The position numbers and the translations under genes are program-made. A stretch of 64,000 bases of DNA, taken from positions 88,455,688 through 88,519,687 of the forward strand of contig OW386287.2 of the NCBI GenBank assembly GCA_936432065.2. The letters run 5' to 3'. The notes under the pieces were generated by a model. That model was not told the DNA's origin, did not search any database, and saw only the letters and a list, made by a program, of their open reading frames with translations. This document shows positions 56,080 through 64,000 of this stretch, one piece after another; position 1 is the stretch's first letter; each line of letters begins with the position of its first letter. Source of the stretch: Rutpela maculata (taxonomy: Eukaryota > Arthropoda > Insecta > Coleoptera > Cerambycidae).

Positions 56080-57055
56080 TACATGTATTTGTCTGTAGCG
56101 ATTTCTTATTACATTATTCTAACAGTACAATTCCATGAATTCTAATGTAATGAGGCTGTAATTTTACGTCACTTTTTTCAGTGTATTTATTTCCACATCA
56201 GTGGAAGTTTAGCAACGCAAACAAAATTTTGCAAATTTTTATTGTTCAAATAGGATTTAAAGGTCATGAAACGTCGAGATTTTAAGTTTGAGCAAAAAAA
56301 AAATTTGGTCGGTCTGTTTGTCGGTCTGTAATTTTTTTTGTGAGCACGATTACTTTGGAACCATTTAAGATATTTGGTACACGTATGTATTTTAATTATT
56401 CCGTTGAAGAGTTGAGGGTGGGGGGGGGGGGGGGTAAATTGGGGTAAATGAGAGTAAATAGGTAAATCAAGTAAGTAAGAGTCCATAAAACTGGTATTTA
56501 GTATACAGCCCAGTGAACACCCAGTCGTTTAGAAAACGTTTATTTTACGAAAATTATACGAATGATGGTTTAATTTTCGTAATCGTATATTTATTATACG
56601 TTTTCTGTAAACGTCTATAATATAAACGTTTTTATCACGTATATAATAAACCAGTGAAATATATATATTTTTATTTAAATTATGCAAAATTCTTCTAGTT
56701 AATTTCAATACATGTCAACAGTTTTACAAATGTGAGTTAAATGAAGAAATCTTGTTAAAATCATATTTATTGTTTTGAACCAGTTTATAATGAACGTTTT
56801 TTAAATGTCTGTTTTATACGTATAATAATGGTATGATACATACATTTATACCATAACTTCCCGATTCATCGTTTACCGCGAATGTTCCCGACGCAGTGCG
56901 CCTTGGACAGCCAATCACGAAGCTGCATCTGCATCATGTGAGGTGGTAAGACATCAGAGCTATCAGACCTATATTTGATTTTCCAAATTTCAGAATTTTA
57001 TTTTTAAAACTGTAGAAAAAAGTGGGGGGGTAGGTACTTTCTGGGTCACCCGGTA

Positions 57056-60000
57056 GCGTATTGGCATTCTCCCGTACAGTACAGAGCGTGCCATGTTCTG
57101 GAGCGCTCTGGGGTTTGGCTGCAGTGAAGCCGCAATCTTATGCGACAAACCCCAGAGCAATACAGAGCAACCTTTTCTAGAGCGACGCCAGGATGCACTG
57201 GCTTTTGTTTGATGTTATAATGGTGTCCAGCATTGCTTAGGTACGGCGCCGCGAGTCACCACCTAGCAATTGGACAAAATAATAAACTACCGACCACTGC
57301 AAAGCGAATTAGTATGAAAGATGGAGATGTTTAGGAATTATATTTATTACTATTTTTATATTGTGTATTACTAAATACTATTAAGTACTACAAGTTGTTA
57401 AGATATATGTATAATGTTACTACTATTAGTATTTAAGTGGGTATAGGTAAGAGCAAATATTGTTATAGTTGCAAAAATAAGTGAAAAATAAAACAAAACT
57501 CTAATGCAATTTGGCATTTGGACGATTTTCCCAAATGTTTTTAGAAAGGCTATGTGGCCGCTTTACCCTTTCCTTATTTGAAGGCCTTCCCGCTTGAATC
57601 CTGCCAGATTGAGGTAAACCACGCTTTTTACGTCGAGAAATTGAAGTTGGTTGTACTTTTATTTTTTTCGATGCTCTTCCGCGGATTTGATTTTTTGTTT
57701 CCATAAAATTAATAATTTGGCAAGGCGTTTTCAAATTCTGTAATACTGCATTAAACTTTATAAGAGATAATGTAGTTTGCGGACTTTGGTTCTCTTCGAG
57801 TGTACTTGCTAATCGATCGAATGCGGAACGAAACTTGACAACTTCTTCGTTAAAGCGACTACAGCCATCGCCGTTTTCTTCAAGATTAACAATGGATGAT
57901 TCAACGTTTTGTGAAATTGTTTGAACATGTGAAACAGTAGCAGTAGTACTAGACGGACATTCAACATTCACAATTTCCTCGTCCATATTTTGGTAAAATT
58001 CGTCGGGCGCTGAGTGGCCAACAGTTAATTTTGGCAGTTGTACTCTATCGGCGGTATTTAAAATCGGCGACGTCTTAAAAAGCACACCAAACTTTTGCTC
58101 GATTGCACATAAATGTTTGCAGAATTTTCCACTTGCACCCGAAGGACAGTCACAAAATGCAATATCTGCATTGATGGTGTAAAATAGCTTAGAGTCTTTT
58201 TCTGAAGCAACATGAAACACTGTATCATCCATTTTGTAGATAACATTTATCTCCTTAGCCCTGCGACACATGTTTTCATAATCAATTTGTGGTTTAGACC
58301 GTCTTGAATTTGCAAATTCCAACAATTTTCGTTTATAATAATTTTCAAACACATTGGCAATAAAATTGATTAAAGCGCAAGAATTAAAAACTTTGCACCT
58401 TTGTAGTACAATATCTTTGAAAATTCTGATAGACGCTTCTGTATAGTTGTTGGTGTTATTTCCTCTAGTGATAACATTTTTTCTATAGGAAATGCACCAC
58501 TCTTCTCTTCGAGTCCATAAGTTCTCCATATGTTTGAGCAATAATTGGTTTCCTAGTATCACACCATCCTTCTTTAAATTTTTCATATGCTCTTCCGAAT
58601 CAATTTCAGTGGGTGCGTACAGAACATCGCGAAATAACTCCATAACTTTTTTTCTATCTTCTTTTTTGACGTTATGGTCAGTTTCCCAAAGATATCTCCA
58701 TAGTGCCTGACAAAGATGAAATGTACACAATAATAATACAGAATTGGGAAATACTGTTGCTAGTGCATTCCGTTCAGCTTCACTATCATCTGTCATAAAT
58801 ACCCTCGCAGAAAATTTTTTATTGTGAACTTCGATGGCTTCTATGACGGCGGCAAACGCTAACGTATAATTTGCTTCAGTTTGTGCTGTATGAAGAACAC
58901 ATGCCACAGGGATAGCACCTGTTTTATTTGAAGTGAAGGGAAAGGTAACACAAGTACTAGTTTGGTCACAAGATCCACTAGAGTCTACATAAACCATTTC
59001 GTCTGCCATATTTTGAATAAACGCACGGCGCATAATCGGTGTAATGATAACTGCAATGAAGGGATTTTCTTTTATTACTAGGTCAACTCCACATTCCTTC
59101 AGAACTGGCATCTTATTCTTAAGAATTTCTATCATGCTATTTTCTTCACGACTGCCGTATTGAGACAGCCGCCATTTATCATATAAATATTTGATTTGTC
59201 TCTCTGTGGGATTTTCTTGGGCATTAGCGAGAAGGTAGACAGTTTTTCCGTTTGAAAGTTCGGTGTCTTCAGATTCAATTATCTTCATTTCATGGTATAT
59301 TCTCGCAGCAGACGGAGACATTCCAGATGTAAAATAAGCTTCAAAGATTTCTTGTGTTTTTGTACCTACGCGTAAATATCCAAGAGCTTCTGTTACATTC
59401 ACTTTGTGAGAATGGTCGAAATTGATTTTGACTATTGCGTTAATCCCATTTTTCAATAGGGCATCGTTAATAGTATTCCTATTAATTTTTTTAAATTTGA
59501 ACTCTATTACGGCTCCACAATTTTTGTTTCTTATTCTACAATCCTGTCTCTTCCTCACTGCCACTTTATTGACTTTAGAATGTTGGCAAGCATACAGCTT
59601 TCGAAATTCATATCGGCAAGCATTTGGAAATCGCCGTAAAAATATCCAATTTGTATTGGTTAAATGGGAAAATTGTTGTACCCAGTTATTACATTTTATA
59701 TCAAAATCACCATCTCCTAAAATCTTGCATTGCAGTCGAATTTCAAAATTTTCGTGACCGCTTATTTTTAGTTCCAGCACATGTAAATCCTCACACAAAG
59801 TTGACAATATATTTAATAATCGTTCTTCATTTATTGTATTTTCCATAGTATCTCAAGTGTACGAAGCCAAACTAAAATATGAAATTAAATAAGTATATAG
59901 GTATTGTAAAAAAATAATAATATGAAGTGTCTACCTTCATGCAATGCAAAATGCAATAGAGAAATCATCAAAAAACCTTATAACATAACCAATAATAAAC

Positions 60001-60336
60001 GGCACCACTAAGAATTGCATCAGAACAGAACGTAATGTAATATTTCGGAATAAGATGGTATTGGGCGGGAGTCTATTGCGCGTATTTTGTGAGATTGTGT
60101 GGTGACGCGTGCAATGTTTTGTTTTTCGCGATAGTTCTGTAGTCGACGGGCGATTGGCAGTAATAATGCTCTGCACCTGTCAAACAAACGCCAGTGCATA
60201 CTGAAGCTTCCCTAGTAAGAGTGGATCTGTGTTGCACAGGGGTTTGTCGTATGGAAGTGCTGTTTCACTGCAGGCAAAGCCCAGAGCGCTCCAGAACATG
60301 GCACGCTCTGTACTGTACGGGAGAATGGCAATACGC
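57056..60336 (-). mobile_element. Complete MULE transposon with CACCCGGTA target duplication
   Basis: A TIR of about 75 bp with few mismatches begins GCGTATTGGCATTCTCCC (57056-57130; inverted 60262-60336). A perfect 9-bp TSD, CACCCGGTA, flanks it (57047-57055 and 60337-60345), the length typical of Mutator-like elements. It encodes one intact minus-strand transposase. It is the only element here that appears complete with both ends and a full gene. Confidence 0.94.
57501..59846 (-). CDS. MULE-type transposase with SWIM zinc finger (781 aa)
   Basis: It would catalyse cut-and-paste movement of its element. In the N-terminal third, C87, C103, C110, H145 and H147 form a WRKY/FLYWCH-like zinc-binding pattern (YACQHSK ... 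CRIRNKNCG ... DHSHK), likely for DNA binding. The MULE catalytic domain follows: MVYVDSSGS with Asp288, VFMTDDSEAERNA with Asp353 or 354, the CTFHLCQALW block (C374-x2-H377) seen between the second and third acids in MULE proteins, and NNYTEASIRIFKD with Glu470. A SWIM finger, CDC(565-567)...CKH(576-578), lies after it. The C-terminal tail is basic (RASKKIKVQ, SRRKKRG), perhaps for nuclear import. There is no frameshift or stop. The first Met (59846) begins MENTINEERL and follows about 415 bp of 5' sequence inside the TIR. Length and domain order suit an active enzyme, though activity is not shown. Confidence 0.93.
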   Translation of the reverse strand: MENTINEERLLNILSTLCEDLHVLELKISGHENFEIRLQCKILGDGDFDIKCNNWVQQFSHLTNTNWIFLRRFPNACRYEFRKLYACQHSKVNKVAVRKRQDCRIRNKNCGAVIEFKFKKINRNTINDALLKNGINAIVKINFDHSHKVNVTEALGYLRVGTKTQEIFEAYFTSGMSPSAARIYHEMKIIESEDTELSNGKTVYLLANAQENPTERQIKYLYDKWRLSQYGSREENSMIEILKNKMPVLKECGVDLVIKENPFIAVIITPIMRRAFIQNMADEMVYVDSSGSCDQTSTCVTFPFTSNKTGAIPVACVLHTAQTEANYTLAFAAVIEAIEVHNKKFSARVFMTDDSEAERNALATVFPNSVLLLCTFHLCQALWRYLWETDHNVKKEDRKKVMELFRDVLYAPTEIDSEEHMKNLKKDGVILGNQLLLKHMENLWTRREEWCISYRKNVITRGNNTNNYTEASIRIFKDIVLQRCKVFNSCALINFIANVFENYYKRKLLEFANSRRSKPQIDYENMCRRAKEINVIYKMDDTVFHVASEKDSKLFYTINADIAFCDCPSGASGKFCKHLCAIEQKFGVLFKTSPILNTADRVQLPKLTVGHSAPDEFYQNMDEEIVNVECPSSTTATVSHVQTISQNVESSIVNLEENGDGCSRFNEEVVKFRSAFDRLASTLEENQSPQTTLSLIKFNAVLQNLKTPCQIINFMETKNQIRGRASKKIKVQPTSISRRKKRGLPQSGRIQAGRPSNKERVKRPHSLSKNIWENRPNAKLH

Positions 60337-60753
60337 CACCCGGTATGTAAGATATACGATTAATAGTGGGATAGCACATATGGAACATAAACGTCTTCGA
60401 TATACGTTTATTACTGCGGTACCATATACGATACATAAACATTTTAGATTTACGTTTATTAGTGGTGTGCGATATACGAAACGTAGACATCTTAGATATA
60501 CGTTTAATAGTGGGGGTGTCATGTGTCATATACGGAATATAGACGTCTTAGGTATACGTTTAATATTGGGGTTTCATATACAAAACTCAGACGTCTCAGA
60601 TATACGTTTATTGATGGTTTGTCATATACGAAATATAAATGTTGATTGGGCGGACATTTTGAAGTATATTCAACGGCTCGATAAACTTCAATTATACGGG
60701 TGGTATAAACAAAAAAAAAAAATGTTTATTAAATGGTTTAGTGTTCACTGGAA

Positions 60754-61697
60754 GGGTGTCCAGTTAGTATTCCCTCGGAAGATTGTGCGCTAACTTTATA
60801 AAAAAACTTTCTTAACAAAACTTTCAATGTTCCATCTCTGCTACAACGTGAAATTATTTTCAATTATACAAGGTGTCACAAAAACGACTTACACAAGAAA
60901 GTATAATTTTTCTAAATGGAACACCCTGTATTTTTTGACGCCAGTTAAGTCTCCAAAGGCCTTGTATTGCACCCTAAAATATTTTGCCAATCAGATGCAA
61001 CGTTGCCGAGTTATAATTTTTTTTCTGATTTTTCTTGGCAATTTACAAACATACAAACATTAAAAATGTAGGATGTTATTCGATATTGATGTATTTACTG
61101 AAAAACGTTTTTGAAATAAATTATTATTATACCGGGTGTCCAAAATATTTGTTTACATTTCTTGATATTTAATTATTATTTTTCTCAATTTTTTAAAATA
61201 GCCTATAATTCTAATAAAGCATACAATTCCCCAATATCATACACTATTTTTATTTCAAACGGTTTTTGAGAAATGATTATCTCAAATAACTTTTGCGTAA
61301 ATTAAGGTGCTCTTTATTTTAGCATTAAAATCTAGTATGTCTTTGGTCTTTTGTTTTACATTTTTTTCAATTTTTTTAAATGGAATGCCTAGAATTTTTT
61401 TACATGGATGAATAACGCATAAAAAAATCATAACTTGGCAACGCCGCATCCGATTGGCAAAATATTTTAGATTGTAAAACAGGACCCTTGGAGGCTTAAC
61501 TGGCGTCAAAAAAATACAGGATGTTCCGTTTAAAAAATCATACTTTCTTGTGTAACTCGTTTTTGTGACACCTTGTATAATTGAAAATAATTTTACGGTA
61601 TGGTGTAGATGAAACATTGAAAATTTTGTTAAGAAGTTTTTTTATAAAGTTAGATGTTTTTGAACAATCTTCCGAGGCGACACTTACTGGACAGCCT
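60754..61697. mobile_element. Foldback element F beside element G
   Basis: The arms 60754-61060 and 61370-61697 are inverted diverged copies. GGGTGTCCAGTTAGT pairs with inverted GGCTGTCCAGTAAGT, and TTATACAAGGTGTCACAAAA and GACGCCAGTTAAG both recur inverted. Similar frames starting MFHL in both arms are mirror images of one sequence. It touches the right end of G. TSD not resolved. Confidence 0.65.
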
Positions 61698-62018
61698 GTA
61701 AAATAAGAGAAGCTAAGGTATTGGTATTAGCCCCCTCTATTAAAGGGGGTGAAAAAAAATAAAATTGTGATTTAGTGTATGTACAAGAACCAAAAGCCTC
61801 AATTTTCTTTTTACTTCATCCGCCCCCACTACCACCCCCGTTCCACCATCCCCACTCTCACTACCGATGTGGTATATCGTTTTATGGGTTTGTGGGGTTG
61901 GCGATTTCAAATATTATATTATTAAAGTTCCATAAACCATACAAAATTTTTTTCGTTGTGAGAGACTGATAGAAAATCTGGATGCGGAAGTAGTGATTCC
62001 TTGAGTAGCGGTTTTTTT

Positions 62019-63440
62019 AACCGACTTAAATATCTGCATTGGGTAATAAGGTTGAATTTACTGGGCGATGTGGAAATTTTATTTCATAATTTTTTAGCGA
62101 CAATTTTTGAAGGTGGTTCAATTTCTTTTTCAAAATTTTTTTACCAAGCTGCAGGCCCCTTAGCTTTGCCAAGCCCCGGAGCGATTAACCCGGCTCTCAT
62201 CGAGTCTAGATATTAGCATGACATTTGTATCATCAATCTATCAGTATTCAAATATTTACGTTTACGTATGCCGGTTCCGGTTTTTACGTGATTTCAATTT
62301 AAACATTTAAATAAAATCCATACGATCTACCGATCTAACTATTAGAATAAAGTAAGTTGTTGAGTCTAGAATGTTAAATTAGCCACTTTATAATATTATA
62401 CATGTCGGTCATTCGTTTATTTTAAGCACCATTACTTTTGTTGGTTAAACTTGTAATTTATTTATGAGTTCCGTAAAAAAAGAATGCAGCTGATTTCTCA
62501 GTATTGCGATTGGGCTGTATCCGTGATGACCGTGATACAACGTGTAAGCCAAGAGCGTACACATTTTTGCATGTTATAAACTACAATTTTAGTGCAAAAT
62601 GTAATACGTTTTCTGTTAAGAATGATGAAGTGAGGTAATATGCAAAAGTTCAATGTACTGCAAAACGTACATTCGTACATAAAGGAAGTTTGAGAGAGTT
62701 CAGCAAACTTTTATTCTTAATATAGATAAGAGAGGTACTGGTATGTTTTATATCAAGTTTCCAAGAATCTGCTGAGTATAAAATATAAAATAATGTACAA
62801 ATTTTTAATAATTCAAATGCTAGAACTTTCAGTAATTTTGAGAATCTATTAATGTTAAGAGGTGGGTAGCCAATAAATTTTATTCATTGTAACCGAAAAA
62901 CCTATCATGAAAAATTGTTTTCAAACGAATTACTTTTATTATAGACCAAGCCCCAGTACAACACAGTAATTAGGGAAATAATTGGTACGGCCACGTCGAC
63001 CCTATTTTCTCGTGTGACTGAAATTTTTTTGTTTATCAGTAAACTACACTTAAGTGAATTTTCCGGGAAAAATCAATAATGTCATATTGTCAAGTCTGTA
63101 ATGTACGTACTATTAACGTACAATATACAAAATCGTTAAGAGCCGTTTTTGGAAAATCTGGATTTTTATCGCATCAGTAAACTACCTTTAATTTTAAGAG
63201 TAGATAAAAAATCGGCAGCTACTGGAAGCGGCTGGAACCTCCCCACTCGGTGGATCTTTGAAGCCGAAAAGAGCACTAAAAAATATGAACGATCTCATTT
63301 AATTATATTTATTAAGTTGAAATATTTTTTTCATATTAAAACAGAAAAAAAAGTCTTGCGTTCGGTGGGAGTTGGACCTACGAACTTGAATGTTAAATTT
63401 ATAGTATGCACAACATTAATATTTTATTCAATGTTTTAAT
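62019..63440. other. AT-rich DNA, no gene recognised
   Basis: The first 150 bp resemble 21512-21590 (GAAATTTTATTTCATAATTT and nearby words). A 96-codon frame at 63149-63439 shows no domain and appears fortuitous. Confidence 0.4.
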
Positions 63441-64000
63441 ACAAATATATGCCTTATCGGATCCTAGCCAGGAGCCAGCCAAACAACCACGGCAAACACC
63501 GCTGAGGCGGGTGTGAGGCTGGACGGGGTAAGTCCGGTTTAGCTTGGAGAAAATGAGGAAAATAGAAATGTGGGATAGTAGCTTCTGTCTTCTGTAGGCA
63601 GGCTTAAAAACTAGGTTAAAATTATAATGTGTCCACATGGACCTAAAATTAATATAAATATAAACACAACACTATAAAAACTCAGTTCGTAGGCAAGAAC
63701 ACTTAATAATATTGATTACTGATACGGGAAACACAACTAAACGAAAAAACCCGTTCGTTGGTAATGGATGGTAGGGATGGCCATCTATGTGAAAAACCAT
63801 ATAACTCTTGGTGGACAGCTTCCCTGCCAGCTGTGATAGGGTAGTGTTCATGGTGGATCGTTTAAGTTTGAGTTGATATATTTTGTTTTATCTTCTGGCC
63901 TTGACCGATTTTTCAGTAAATCGGTCGGGGAAGTGACAGCTGTCAAATTTTTTGTTCCAATGTTTTTCTGGGGAAATTTGGTTTTTGACAGTTTTCGAAA
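63441..64000 (-). mobile_element. 3' region of a Jockey-like LINE, running off the window
   Basis: It corresponds to the 3' UTR of the LINE at 17106-18178: shared order of CCAGCCA-ACAACC, a GGGG(T/C)A(A/G)GTCCGGTTTRGC stretch, CTGCC/GTAGGC, GAAAAAACCCGYTCG and a GGTGG-CTTCCTGCCAG block. No RT codons are reached before the window ends. Confidence 0.65.

Larger units (their letters stand above)
56509..60751. mobile_element. Element G: CCAGTGAACAC ends with ATATACGTTTA arrays
   Basis: The left end is CCCAGTGAACACCCAG (56509) and the inverted right end is CCAGTGAACACTAAACC (60751). Both flanks are packed with AAACGTTTAT, ATACGTTT and ATATACGTTTA words (56525-56640, 56790-56830 and 60350-60620). 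The region between was about 0.96 kb before a MULE inserted at 57056. It resembles families A, B and D in plan, but the terminal sequence is only partly shared. No coding sequence of its own. Confidence 0.6.
56189..62018 (+). mobile_element. Interspersed HINE-like element, copy 8, split by a 5.2-kb composite block
   Basis: The left part, 56189-56508, ends GGTATTTAGTATAC. The right part resumes AAGAGAAGCTAAGG at about 61705 and ends near 62018 with a TAGCGGTTTTTTT end. The two fit end to end against intact copies with a few bases of noise, so the block 56509-61704 arrived after this copy. Confidence 0.78.

Noticed and set aside
57056..60751. I first took the ATATACGTTTA arrays of element G as the binding sites of the MULE transposase encoded between them.
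   Set aside because: The MULE has its own 75-bp TIRs and a 9-bp TSD inside G, so it is an insertion and its link to G's arrays is not supported.
60827..61617. Two frames starting MFHL on opposite strands (60827-61063 plus, 61282-61617 minus) looked like a conserved protein.
   Set aside because: They are the two inverted arms of foldback element F read outward-in, so the similarity is that of the DNA repeat. No domain or codon conservation argues for a gene.
63149..63439. A 96-codon frame as a host exon.
   Set aside because: No domain, no splice context and low-complexity lysine/phenylalanine content; it is close to a decayed LINE.

Overview
The window looks like repeat-rich, AT-rich genomic DNA from an arthropod, most likely an insect. 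The grounds are the element mix (CR1/Jockey- and RTE-like LINEs, a Ty3/Gypsy element, hAT, MULE, Tc1/mariner and THAP relics), a spliced dsRNA-binding exon with GT/AG borders, and the lack of any bacterial gene organisation. I cannot name the species. Almost the whole window is transposable-element DNA in nested layers, and most boundaries below come from terminal inverted repeats (TIRs) plus target-site duplications (TSDs) read directly from the sequence.

Layout. 0-2.3 kb: a broken LINE. 2.3-8.0 kb: a large element (family C) holding a hAT element (2909-5053, 8-bp TSD), which itself holds a second transposon (2972-4550, 8-bp TSD) with a small ORF, plus antisense LINE endonuclease fragments. 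8.3-8.7 kb: the only convincing host coding sequence, a minus-strand exon encoding one dsRBD of the TARBP2/PRKRA/Loquacious type. 8.9-12.3 kb: hairpin elements and MITEs. 12.87-16.75 kb: a giant foldback element made of two opposed tandem arrays. 16.8-21.0 kb: family B, containing a LINE interrupted by a hAT that contains another hAT. 22.1-27.7 kb: family D, containing a decayed Gypsy copy. 28-36 kb: a THAP relic, interspersed elements, foldbacks and mariner fragments. 36.3-43.5 kb: an old hAT whose transposase end is split by a young Gypsy-type element (36663-40646; 444-bp LTRs, ATAT TSD, 839-codon ORF). 43.9-52.8 kb: palindromic MITEs, tandem repeats and featureless AT-rich DNA. 52.9-62.0 kb: a cluster of one roughly 0.7-kb family, one copy split by a mariner relic and one by a composite block carrying a complete MULE (57056-60336; 9-bp TSD, 781-aa transposase). 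63.4 kb to the end: a LINE 3' region running out of the window.

Three patterns stand out. First, at least four elements share CCCAG...AGCAC-type ends, and three of these clearly carry a different palindromic motif repeated inward of the ends. Two of them also hold tRNA-like modules. Second, one interspersed family is present about eight times with a Helentron/DINE-1-like layout: subterminal inverted repeat, CAGA microsatellite and 3' hairpin. Third, two Gypsy copies share the same loss of reverse transcriptase, RNase H and the integrase core, which suggests a non-autonomous lineage that moved after the deletion. Because copies of one repeat interrupt others, several empty sites can be read off within the window.
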